Source: a bacterium UBP11_UBA4055 (GTDB lineage Bacteria; UBA4055). From it: a DNA stretch of 8,938 nucleotides. This document shows positions 1-6,101 of the stretch, piece after piece. The stretch lies in NCBI GenBank assembly GCA_002382735.1, contig DFZN01000020.1:1-8938 (forward strand). The letters run 5' to 3'. How positions within the stretch are numbered: the first letter of the stretch is position 1; each line of letters begins with the position of its first letter. Under the pieces are notes generated by a model. The model made no database searches. It saw only the letters and a program-made list of their open reading frames with translations, and was not told the origin of the DNA. A program made the position numbers and the translations under genes.

Positions 1-1069
1 ATGTTACTTCTCTGAAAGATCTCCCGCTTTCATTTTTAAACAGCCTTCTTCCGTCAATCAGCATGTCCTGATAGCCGTCACCGTCATAATCTCCCCATGC
101 TATCCTTGAGGCACTGATATCCCCAAGCCCGAAGTCAGCCGTGCGGTCGTTGAAAATCACTTCACTAAAACCGGTACGCTTCCGGATGTCATTTAAAACC
201 TCAGAGGAATTCTTTTGGGCGCATACATCGTTGTAAAGTGAATCGCATAATTTCCATACATTCCTCGAGTCTCCTGCGATGAGAGCTTTGGAGATGTAGC
301 TCAAAGATCTTTCCTTATCTCCTGTTTTAGAATAAAGTTTTCCAAGGAGGTAGTAAGGTCTGCAGAGAGTTGTTTCATCATCAACGCCTAACAGGTTATC
401 GTCGGTTATTTCATAAAGTACCTGCTGTGCGAGGTCGAACTTTTTTATATCTGTAAGCATTTCTCCGAGATACGATCCTGAGGATATTTTAGCGCTTCTT
501 TTTTCAAGCTCCCATTCCATAACGGGATAATGTTCGGCTTTCTGATATGACTCAGACCGAAGATAACCTATGATCGCCGATTCGAGGGCTTTCAGAGTAT
601 CCTTCAAGTCGATATAGTAATACCTTGAAGAAGTTGTATAAGGCAGATAGTCTTCAGAGAACTCTTGCTGAAAATCCGTCAGGGACTTTACAAGATTTTC
701 ACGGTCTTTTATTGAGCTAAGGGAATTGATGTAATACTGATAAAGCGTTCTCCGCCATGTTGTTTCAGGGTATTTTTCCAACATATCCGCAACTATCTCT
801 ACTTTAGCCGAATCGTCAGACCAGACAGGATACATCCTTTCATAAAATTCTGACGACGCAAGATCGAATGTCTCTTTTGACCGCGGGTACTTTTGCAGTA
901 TCGTGTTTTTCACCTTTTCTGCGTGAACAGTATCATTTGAAGAGATATATTTCAGGTATGTGTTATAGAGCAGCTCGTTTTCGGACACACCGGGCTCTGC
1001 AACCTGTTTACGAATACTGCATGAAGTTAAAAATATCACTGCGGCAAGAGTCAAGAAAATGCGTTTCAT
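1..1069 (-). CDS. Lipoprotein with helical-repeat-like region and CRTAC1/FG-GAP repeat, C-terminus missing (cut by window edge)
   Basis: This open frame has an ATG at 1069-1067 and continues without a stop through the left edge (356 codons visible). The N-terminus MKRIFLTLAAVIFLTSC is a short signal peptide ending in an LTSC lipobox, so Cys17 should be lipidated; Ser at +2 favours outer-membrane sorting. Residues about 30-300 are hydrophilic and helix-rich, with repeated Tyr/Leu patterns like TPR or SEL1 repeats, though I cannot assign a family. From residue 306 the sequence reads FNDRTADFGL, then AWGDYDGDGYQD (D327-D335, a DxDGDGxxD calcium loop), then LFKNESGRSFREVT. This is the typical opening of CRTAC1/ASPIC-UnbV FG-GAP (VCBS) beta-propeller repeats, so more repeats probably lie beyond the edge. 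The start is supported by GGGGAG 5 nt upstream. The likely role is a surface or periplasmic binding protein; the ligand is unknown. Confidence 0.85.
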   Translation of the reverse strand, partial: MKRIFLTLAAVIFLTSCSIRKQVAEPGVSENELLYNTYLKYISSNDTVHAEKVKNTILQKYPRSKETFDLASSEFYERMYPVWSDDSAKVEIVADMLEKYPETTWRRTLYQYYINSLSSIKDRENLVKSLTDFQQEFSEDYLPYTTSSRYYYIDLKDTLKALESAIIGYLRSESYQKAEHYPVMEWELEKRSAKISSGSYLGEMLTDIKKFDLAQQVLYEITDDNLLGVDDETTLCRPYYLLGKLYSKTGDKERSLSYISKALIAGDSRNVWKLCDSLYNDVCAQKNSSEVLNDIRKRTGFSEVIFNDRTADFGLGDISASRIAWGDYDGDGYQDMLIDGRRLFKNESGRSFREVT

Positions 1070-1074
1070 TTCTG

Positions 1075-1080
1075 CTCCCC
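1075..1080 (-). promoter_or_regulatory. Strong ribosome binding site of the lipoprotein gene
   Basis: On the minus strand GGGGAG is followed by 5 nt and ATG, a near-ideal Shine-Dalgarno placement that fixes the lipoprotein start at 1069. It is part of the repeated 9-mer TCTGGGGAG, whose other copy lies 36 nt further upstream. Confidence 0.75.
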
Positions 1081-1083
1081 AGA

Positions 1084-1107
1084 TGTTGAAAGTATTTTAC
1101 TTCAACA
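1084..1107 (-). promoter_or_regulatory. Stem-loop in the 5' leader of the lipoprotein gene
   Basis: TGTTGAA (1084-1090) pairs with TTCAACA (1101-1107), and GTA (1092-1094) pairs with TAC (1098-1100), with A1091 bulged and a 3-nt loop. This gives a 10-bp stem ending one base before the repeat that holds the ribosome binding site. No T-run follows it on the minus strand, so it does not look like the terminator of the upstream operon. It could affect mRNA stability or translation of the lipoprotein, but this is inference from position only. Confidence 0.45.
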
Positions 1108-1132
1108 ACACTCCCCAGAGTCGTCCTCTGTT

Positions 1133-1161
1133 AATTAAACAAAATAAGTTGAAAAAGTCAA
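1133..1161 (-). promoter_or_regulatory. Weak candidate sigma70-type promoter for the lipoprotein gene
   Basis: A good -35 element TTGACT (minus strand, 1161-1156) is followed after 17 nt by TTAATT (1138-1133), which matches only half of the -10 consensus. It lies right behind the stop codon of the prenyltransferase gene, where no terminator is visible, so the lipoprotein may instead be read through from the nadA operon. Confidence 0.25.
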
Positions 1162-1167
1162 GGAAAT

Positions 1168-1995
1168 TTATAGCATACCGAAATAAAAAGCGGCGATCCC
1201 GAAGAACATGTCGATCTTCATTATAATGCTGAGTTTTTCGAAATTGACTTTTGATGGTTCTTTGAACAGTGAGCCGACGATATAGATTATAACAGGGAAA
1301 ACAAAAGCCAGTATTATCAGCGCGAAATATGAATTGTACCCGCCGCCGGCCATCAGTGACACAAGGTAAAAGACGAGAGTCGTCAGGAGTAATTTTACGA
1401 GCGTGACAGTTCGTCCGATGCCGAGATGTATCGCCATTGTGTTGGCTCTCTGATGTTTGTCGCCCTTAATGTCGGCAATGTCTTTGATGATCTCTCTGAT
1501 GAAGTGGAAGAGAAAAGCGGAGACAGCCAAGGGAAGTATTTTGTCAAAATTCCCGGTAGTGATCGAACAGAAATAAAAAAGGTAGCCGCCGGTGAACGCC
1601 ACCACGAAATTTCCCCAGAACGGGCGTCTTTTAAGGAATATCGTATAGAATAAAAGCACGAAGTTTACGAGAATCACGGCTGCAAAGGAGTGATAGCCCA
1701 GAAAATATCCGGATGTAAGCGCTGAAGCAACAAGGAAGGCATAAAGGTAATAAGCTGAAGATATCCTCATATTCCTTGACGGCAGAGGTCTTTCAGGTTT
1801 GTTAATTGAATCTATATCTATATCGATGATGTCGTTTATTATATTTCCGGCACCCGCGGTAAGCACTGTTGAAAGTATTATAAGGATCAGGTTTGTATAG
1901 TTGATCTCTCCGGCAACTATAAAGTAAGCAGCTAGAGATGCAACGGCAGTAATAAAAAGGTTCAGCGGGCGTATGATCTGAATATAATGTTTCAC
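1168..1995 (-). CDS. UbiA-superfamily prenyltransferase, closest in motif pattern to digeranylgeranylglyceryl phosphate (DGGGP) synthase
   Basis: This 275-residue polytopic membrane protein has both aspartate-rich UbiA motifs that bind Mg-prenyl diphosphate: N54-D55-x2-D58-x3-D62, continuing INKPERPLPS, and D172-x2-D175-x3-D179 inside REIIKDIADIKGD. The intervening LKRRPFWGN and FVVAFTGGYLF, followed by TGN, plus REIIKDI, match the pattern I know from archaeal DGGGP synthases and their bacterial homologues better than 4-hydroxybenzoate (UbiA), MenA or heme O (CtaB) enzymes. Hydrophobic stretches fit about eight or nine membrane helices. The start codon is GTG at 1995-1993, overlapping the rseC stop TGA as GTGA, so translation is probably coupled; no clear SD is present. 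It is the last gene of the nadA operon. Prenyltransferase identity is certain by motif; the acceptor substrate is inferred. Confidence 0.9.
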   Translation of the reverse strand: MKHYIQIIRPLNLFITAVASLAAYFIVAGEINYTNLILIILSTVLTAGAGNIINDIIDIDIDSINKPERPLPSRNMRISSAYYLYAFLVASALTSGYFLGYHSFAAVILVNFVLLFYTIFLKRRPFWGNFVVAFTGGYLFYFCSITTGNFDKILPLAVSAFLFHFIREIIKDIADIKGDKHQRANTMAIHLGIGRTVTLVKLLLTTLVFYLVSLMAGGGYNSYFALIILAFVFPVIIYIVGSLFKEPSKVNFEKLSIIMKIDMFFGIAAFYFGML

Positions 1996-2393
1996 AGTTT
2001 TCTGACAGATCTGGGTTTGAAATAGCGTTTTTTTGCGGCGATCTTATTGAAGATCATAAGGTCCGCAATGCCCAGAACAAGACCGAGAAGCGCTCCTGCG
2101 ATGCCGGCTTCCTCGGTGCCCCATATTCTGTATGCTATATAATAACAGATCAGAAGTGATATAAGAGGGAAGATGAACAGCAGAAAACCTGCAGTCAGCT
2201 TAGTTTGAGGCGGAAGATCGATCTCTACCATATCGCCCGCTTTCAGTCCCGAACTGTCCCCGATCTTCAGTTCTACAGGTTTGTCACCGGCCATACATAC
2301 ACTTTTATTGGCGCAGGCATGACATGATTCGTTAAGCTCCATTTCAATGAACGCGAAACCCTCTTCCGTTCTGATGACTTTTCCTCTGTCCAT
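1992..2393 (-). CDS. rseC: RseC/MucC-family (SoxR-reducing system) membrane protein
   Basis: This 133-residue protein has the usual RseC architecture. A short N-terminal soluble domain begins GKVIRTEEGFAFIEME and carries the cysteine cluster C24-x2-C27-x5-C33; it is followed by two adjacent membrane helices (about residues 68-90 and 95-113) and a basic tail. RseC homologues modulate the sigma-E/anti-sigma system in E. coli and are linked to the Rnf/Rsx complex that keeps SoxR reduced; in many other bacteria the role is not known. No rnf, rpoE or rseA/B gene is visible here. The ATG at 2393 lies 3 nt after the upstream gene's TAA, with only a weak SD, and the TGA overlaps the next start codon. 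The family call is firm; the function in this organism is open. Confidence 0.88.
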   Translation of the reverse strand: MDRGKVIRTEEGFAFIEMELNESCHACANKSVCMAGDKPVELKIGDSSGLKAGDMVEIDLPPQTKLTAGFLLFIFPLISLLICYYIAYRIWGTEEAGIAGALLGLVLGIADLMIFNKIAAKKRYFKPRSVRKL

Positions 2394-2396
2394 AAT

Positions 2397-3353
2397 TTAT
2401 TTCCAGAGATATGATAAGCTGGCTTTGTGGGTGCTGCCCAGATCCTCAAAATCAGGTCTGAAGGCATAATCAAGAACAAAGTTCATAAAATTGAGACCGC
2501 TTCCGGCAGACCATGTATCGTCGGTATTGTAGCCGCCTCTTATAAAAACATTTTTGAATTTCAGTTCAAGCCCGGCAGAAAACACTGCATCGGCAAAACC
2601 TGCTGAAGCAAAAGAATATTCAGAATAATTTTCTGTTCTTATCTTCACTCCGCCCAGAACTTTGTAATCGGCCAGGAAATATTCAAGTCTGTTGTTGTAT
2701 TCTGCGCCGAATAAAGCCGATGGGCTGACGAACTCGCTTTCGCCGGTGCTCCAGAAAAGAGCTGAAGTAGTAATATCCTGAAGTTTTAATCCGAGAGTAA
2801 TGTTGTAGGGAGCTTTATACAGTCCCGAAACATCAAATCCTATCCCGGAAGCAGATTCTTTTTCGAAAGTTTTAAAAAGAAGTTTGGTTCCCGCGCCCCA
2901 GTTCATCCTGTCATTGAATTTTTTTCCGAAGCTTAAGAACAGGGCAAGTTCATTGTCGGAGACCGTATCGTATGGAAGTATCCTGTTTTCAGGTCCGACA
3001 GGCTCATTTTCGTTCTCAAGTTTTGTCAGAGTTATTCCGTCAACATTTATCCATATAAGAGCCGCGCCCACATCAAGCCCGTTATATAATGTATTGTATG
3101 CCGCGAATTCCTGCTGTACTATCCCCTCGAACCGTTCGCTGTGCGATACGATCACTCCGCTGCCGCCGTATTCGGGTAAAAAAGCGGGATTAAAATACAC
3201 TGCCGAAGGATTAGAGAAAGATGTAAGAACGATATTTCCCAGCGAAAGGCTTCTCGCATCCACGCCTCCGCTGATAAATTCGCCTGCGTATTTTCCGCTT
3301 CCGAAAAGGGAACAGGTCAGTATGAATAGTATTAGAGCGGTCTTTTTTATCAT
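2397..3353 (-). CDS. PorV/PorQ (UPF0164)-family predicted outer-membrane beta-barrel protein
   Basis: This 318-residue protein starts with a Sec signal peptide (KK, then ALILFILTCSLF; probable cleavage near residue 20). The T-C pair at 13-14 lacks a proper lipobox. The mature N-terminus carries the family hallmark GVDARSLSLG (30-39) followed by SNPSAVYFNPAFLP with NPA at 55-57, seen in PorV/PorQ/UPF0164 proteins related to FadL barrels. The rest is alternating hydrophobic and polar strands with many Gly, Tyr and Phe residues, and the protein ends SLSYLWK, close to an aromatic barrel C-terminus. PorV and PorQ proper belong to type IX secretion, but this broad family is also common where no such system is known, and no other por genes are visible. 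GGAG 4 nt before the ATG supports the start; the gene lies 1 nt after the preceding stop. Confidence 0.8.
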   Translation of the reverse strand: MIKKTALILFILTCSLFGSGKYAGEFISGGVDARSLSLGNIVLTSFSNPSAVYFNPAFLPEYGGSGVIVSHSERFEGIVQQEFAAYNTLYNGLDVGAALIWINVDGITLTKLENENEPVGPENRILPYDTVSDNELALFLSFGKKFNDRMNWGAGTKLLFKTFEKESASGIGFDVSGLYKAPYNITLGLKLQDITTSALFWSTGESEFVSPSALFGAEYNNRLEYFLADYKVLGGVKIRTENYSEYSFASAGFADAVFSAGLELKFKNVFIRGGYNTDDTWSAGSGLNFMNFVLDYAFRPDFEDLGSTHKASLSYLWK

Positions 3354-3354
3354 A

Positions 3355-3984
3355 TCACTCCATTGAGAACATTTCTGTCGAGCCTTTGCCCTGCCTTATT
3401 ATTTCTATCTCGTCGCCGCTGAGGTCGATCACAGTTGAGAATTCGGGCATTATCACTCCGCAGGCTATTATCTCGTCAACGAGTTTACCGTAATTTCTTT
3501 CTATATCTACAGGATCGGAAAGCATTTGACCTTTACCCTCTAAGATATCTGAATACTTATTGAGACTCGAACTTATTAGAGGGTTTCCCAATCCTTCAAC
3601 TAACGAAAAGTCTATATTGTTCTCAGGAATTCTGATACCGACCTTTTTTTTCTCTCCCGAAACTGTCTTTGAGACGGAATTGAGAGCTTTCATAATAAAA
3701 GTATAAGGTCCGGGAAGAAGTTCTTTCATTATCCTGTAAGATTCTTTTGAGCATTCCGCATAATCGCTTATCTGGCTGAAGCTGCTGCAGACGAAAGAGA
3801 AGGTCTTCCTTTTTTCCACTTTCTTTATCATAACAAGTTTATCGAACCCCTTTTTGTTGAAAAGGTCGCATCCGAACGCATAACCGGTATCGGTAGGGTA
3901 GATTATGACCCCTCCGTTCCTAAGGATATTGACGATATGGTCAATGTCTCTTTTTTTTGGATTCTCTTCATTCATTTCGATCAT
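3355..3984 (-). CDS. YrdC-domain protein of the Sua5/YciO/TsaC family, probable L-threonylcarbamoyladenylate synthase (YciO-like)
   Basis: The 209 residues form a single YrdC domain. The nucleotide and threonine pocket is seen in GGVIIYPTDTGYAFGCDL (24-41), PGPYTFI (91-97), GIRIPEN (116-122) and the S138-SSL stretch. TsaC/Sua5 enzymes make threonylcarbamoyl-AMP from Thr, bicarbonate and ATP, the first step of tRNA t6A37 synthesis, and TsaD uses that product. The segment KRKTFSFVC, then ISDYAECSKESYRIMK, resembles E. coli YciO more than TsaC, and the TsaC KxR basic motif is not in its usual form (KKVEKRK, 54-60). Whether this is the genome's only TC-AMP synthase cannot be told from the window. 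The gene starts 13 nt after nadA; an AGGT lies about 9 nt before the ATG. The acidic N-terminal start at 3984 is plausible, and Met4 is a possible alternative. Confidence 0.85.
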   Translation of the reverse strand: MIEMNEENPKKRDIDHIVNILRNGGVIIYPTDTGYAFGCDLFNKKGFDKLVMIKKVEKRKTFSFVCSSFSQISDYAECSKESYRIMKELLPGPYTFIMKALNSVSKTVSGEKKKVGIRIPENNIDFSLVEGLGNPLISSSLNKYSDILEGKGQMLSDPVDIERNYGKLVDEIIACGVIMPEFSTVIDLSGDEIEIIRQGKGSTEMFSME

Positions 3985-3997
3985 AAATTCAGACCTG

Positions 3998-4936
3998 TTA
4001 ACTTAATTCAAGCATTTTATTCAGAGCCGCTGCAGCCTTAATTCTGACATCTTCGGGCACATTTATCTCAAACTCCTCGTTAAGAAGTGAATTATAAAGA
4101 TTCTCGAGGGTCGTTTTTTTCATCTGGAGGCAGACGGCATGGTCGGCTAAGGGGTATATCCTTTTGTGCGGAAACCTTAACTGAAGCATTTTTGCTATCT
4201 CGACTTCCGTACCTATTATTACTCCGGCACTCTCGTTCATTTCTTCAATATTCTCTTCCACGAATTTTATGATCTGAGTCGTCGATCCGATAAAATCGGC
4301 CTGTTCGAGAACATCCGCCGGAGCTTCGGGGTGGACCAGCAATATACAGTTCGGGTGCTCATGTTTTGCGATATAAATATCCCCTAAGCTGAATTCGTCA
4401 TGAACATAGCACCAGCCGTTCCAGATCACCATGTCGGCACCGGTCAATGCCTGACAATAGGCTCCAAGGTTCTTGTCCGGGGCAAAAATGATCTTTTTGT
4501 TTTTATAATGTTCCACGATCTTAACGGCATTCGATGAAGTGCAGATGCAGTCGCTTTCCGCTTTCACCTCAGCGGGAGAATTTATATAAGTTATCACAAC
4601 AGCGCCAGGATGTTTCTTTTTAAGTTCTCTTAAACCTTCTGCATCTGCCATTCCGGCCATGGGACAGGCGGCTTCTCTTGAGGGCAGCAGTACTTTTTTA
4701 TCCGGAGAGAGGATCTTTGCGCTTTCCGCCATGAAATCGACCCCGCAGAAAACGATGATGTCCGCGTCCGTTCCGGCGGCTTTCTTTGAAAGCTCAAGAG
4801 AATCGCCGACAAAATCAGCAGCCAGCCTTACATCCTCATCCTGATATGAATGCGCGAGTATTACAGCATTTTTCTTTCTCTTTAGTTCGGCGATATTTTT
4901 TAAAAGTTCATCCCTGTCCAATTTACTAAGCTCCAT
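3998..4936 (-). CDS. nadA: Quinolinate synthase NadA (4Fe-4S enzyme of NAD biosynthesis)
   Basis: NadA condenses iminoaspartate (from NadB) with dihydroxyacetone phosphate to give quinolinate. With ATG at 4936 the protein has 312 residues, normal for the family, and resembles the short Thermotoga-type form. Family stretches are AVILAHSYQ (24-32), FVGDSLELS (42-50), CGVDFMAE (64-71), FAPDKNLG, VHPEAPADV and GSTTQIIKFVE. The three expected cluster ligands are C64, C176 (in NGWCYVH) and C269 (in HAVCLQMKKTTLENL). The frame stays open up to 5005, but those extra 23 codons (MQKRRRRFLHLT...) would be encoded by the terminator hairpin and the promoter, so I reject them. The ATG lies only 10 nt from the -10 box, giving an almost leaderless mRNA. 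A TTG at codon 6 (4921), 9 nt after a GGAG, is the alternative. nadB and nadC are not in the window. This is the first gene of its operon. Confidence 0.95.
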   Translation of the reverse strand: MELSKLDRDELLKNIAELKRKKNAVILAHSYQDEDVRLAADFVGDSLELSKKAAGTDADIIVFCGVDFMAESAKILSPDKKVLLPSREAACPMAGMADAEGLRELKKKHPGAVVITYINSPAEVKAESDCICTSSNAVKIVEHYKNKKIIFAPDKNLGAYCQALTGADMVIWNGWCYVHDEFSLGDIYIAKHEHPNCILLVHPEAPADVLEQADFIGSTTQIIKFVEENIEEMNESAGVIIGTEVEIAKMLQLRFPHKRIYPLADHAVCLQMKKTTLENLYNSLLNEEFEINVPEDVRIKAAAALNKMLELS

Positions 4937-4946
4937 TTTTTTATGC

Positions 4947-4975
4947 AATATAGTTATTAGGCGCCGTATTGTCAA
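4947..4975 (-). promoter_or_regulatory. Near-consensus sigma70-type promoter of the nadA operon
   Basis: On the minus strand, TTGACA (4975-4970, perfect -35) is followed by a 17-nt spacer and TATATT (4952-4947, 5 of 6 matches). Transcription should begin around 4942-4940, only about 4-6 nt before the nadA ATG at 4936. The spacer contains the palindrome GGCGCC (4960-4965), which could be a protein site, but I recognise no known operator. The -35 abuts the T-rich tail of the upstream terminator. Confidence 0.8.
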
Positions 4976-4976
4976 A

Positions 4977-5004
4977 TGCAAAAAGCGCCTTCGGCGCTTT
5001 TGCA
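4977..5004 (-). terminator. Intrinsic terminator after tsaD
   Basis: AAAAGCGCC (4981-4989) and GGCGCTTTT (4993-5001) form a perfect 9-bp stem with a 3-nt loop. The stem can be extended by TGC/GCA after one bulged A. Read on the minus strand the hairpin ends in a T5 run followed by GCATTT, a good rho-independent signal about 85 nt after the tsaD stop. The flanks are A-rich on one side and T-rich on the other, so it could also work on the plus strand, although no plus-strand gene ends here. Confidence 0.85.
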
Positions 5005-5087
5005 TGGCAGTTCAATAATAGGGGGAGGATTACTTTTCCTGCCAATAGACAATATACAAATTATTTAAAAAAAAACGAAATGATTTT

Positions 5088-6101
5088 TTAAAATTTTTCG
5101 GAGAGTTTCAAAAAAGGCACAGCGTCAATGTCGCTTCCTGAGTTCCATTCTGACGAACCGGATCTCATTATCTTTCTGTACGCTGTCATGGCGACCATCG
5201 CGGCGTTGTCAGTGCAGTATTTTGGGGAGGGATAATAGAATTTGATCTTTTTCTTCCCGGCAAAATCCGCGACTTTTTTTCTCAGTACCGAATTTGCGGA
5301 TACACCACCCGCAAGAAGAACAGTATTTACTTTATATTTTTTTACAGCTCTGAAAAGTTTTTCCGTAAGTGAATCCGTGACAGAATCGAGGAATGAAGCC
5401 GCGATGTTCGCGATATTTTCTTTAATGAACTCCGGCTCCTGTTTTTCCAGATAGTATTTAACAGCCGTCTTAAGTCCGCTGAAACTAAAGTCGAGGCTGT
5501 TCTTCATTCCTCTGGGGAAGGCGACAAAATTCTTGTCGCCTCTGGCGGACAGCTCGTCAATTATCCTGCCGCCCGGGAAGCCCAGACCGAGCATCTTGGA
5601 GACCTTGTCTATACATTCGCCCGCCGCATCGTCGCGCGTTTTCCCGATAAGCTCATACACGCCGTATTCGGGAACATGGACAAGCTCCGTGTGCCCGCCC
5701 GACACAACAAGGACTATGAACGGGAAATCTATATCAGGATGTTCTATGTAGTTCGCGGTGATATGAGCTTCTATGTGATTGACGGGCACAAGCGGTCTGG
5801 ACAGCGAGAAGGCTAAGCCTTTCGCAAAATTGACGCCCACGAGCAGGCACCCGACAAGTCCGGGGCCGTAAGTAACTCCGATGGCGTCAATTTCCCCGGG
5901 CGTCCTGCCGGAGTCCGCCAGTGCTTTTTGGAGCACTGCCGGAAAAAAGCTCAGGTGCGCCCTCGATGCGATCTCGGGGATCACCCCGCCGAAGCTGATG
6001 TGCTCCAGCTGCGTGTTCGTGGCGACGGAAAGTATCTTCCCGTCCTCGAGTACGGAGACAGATGTGTCGTCGCAGGATGATTCGATGCCGAGAACTATCA
6101 T
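5088..6101 (-). CDS. tsaD: tRNA N6-adenosine threonylcarbamoyltransferase TsaD (Kae1/Gcp/YgjD)
   Basis: TsaD transfers the threonylcarbamoyl group from TC-AMP to A37 of ANN-decoding tRNAs, together with TsaB and TsaE. The 337 residues match the bacterial length. The start MIVLGIESSCDDTSVSV is the canonical ASKHA ATPase opening. Metal ligands are H109 and H113 (NHIEAH) and D298 (CTDNAAM). Other family blocks are FGGVIPEIASRAH, VVSGGHTELVH, TRDDAAGECIDKVSKMLGLG, FSFSGLKTAV and LAGGVSANSVLR. The frame is open up to an ATG at 6140, but I place the start at 6101. There the ATG overlaps the upstream stop as ATGA, the SD GGAAGGAAG lies just before it, and conservation begins exactly at that Met. It is co-transcribed with the 2H phosphoesterase gene and followed by a strong terminator. 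TsaB and TsaE are not in the window. Confidence 0.97.
   Translation of the reverse strand: MIVLGIESSCDDTSVSVLEDGKILSVATNTQLEHISFGGVIPEIASRAHLSFFPAVLQKALADSGRTPGEIDAIGVTYGPGLVGCLLVGVNFAKGLAFSLSRPLVPVNHIEAHITANYIEHPDIDFPFIVLVVSGGHTELVHVPEYGVYELIGKTRDDAAGECIDKVSKMLGLGFPGGRIIDELSARGDKNFVAFPRGMKNSLDFSFSGLKTAVKYYLEKQEPEFIKENIANIAASFLDSVTDSLTEKLFRAVKKYKVNTVLLAGGVSANSVLRKKVADFAGKKKIKFYYPSPKYCTDNAAMVAMTAYRKIMRSGSSEWNSGSDIDAVPFLKLSEKF

Larger units (their letters stand above)
1075..1119 (-). repeat. Direct repeat TCTGGGGAG (two copies) in the leader of the lipoprotein gene
   Basis: The 9-mer CTCCCCAGA (minus strand TCTGGGGAG) occurs at 1075-1083 and again, identically, at 1111-1119, with a period of 36 nt. 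The gene-proximal copy contains the Shine-Dalgarno sequence. The distal copy has no start codon at a suitable distance. The interval between the copies is almost entirely a stem-loop (1084-1107). Chance duplication of a purine-rich SD stretch remains possible. Confidence 0.6.

Noticed and set aside
868..1089. Plus-strand open frame of 73 codons
   Set aside because: It is antisense to the lipoprotein gene, which has a lipobox, an SD and a recognisable FG-GAP motif; the product has no recognisable feature.
2397..3353. Assignment as a type IX secretion component PorV
   Set aside because: Only the broad UPF0164/PorV-PorQ family signature is seen; no other type IX secretion gene or secretion C-terminal domain is in the window.
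2884..3366. Plus-strand open frame of 160 codons
   Set aside because: It is a shadow of the PorV-like gene, whose signal peptide, NPA motif and operon spacing are clear. The antisense product is low-complexity Ser/Pro/Phe-rich without domains.
4937..5005. Upstream extension of NadA to an ATG at 5005 (MQKRRRRFLHLT...)
   Set aside because: The 23 extra codons cover the terminator hairpin and the -35/-10 promoter, and NadA family similarity begins only after Met 4936.
5012..5048. TTGGCA-N19-TATTAT promoter-like sequence between tsaD and the terminator
   Set aside because: The spacer is too long and a transcript would run directly into the terminator with no gene in between.
5067..5100. A9 run (T9 on the minus strand) with a short CGAAA/TTTCG inverted repeat at the end of tsaD as a second terminator
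   Set aside because: The stem is only about 5 bp, AT-rich with a long loop, and includes the stop codon; the GC-rich hairpin at 4977-5004 is far more convincing.
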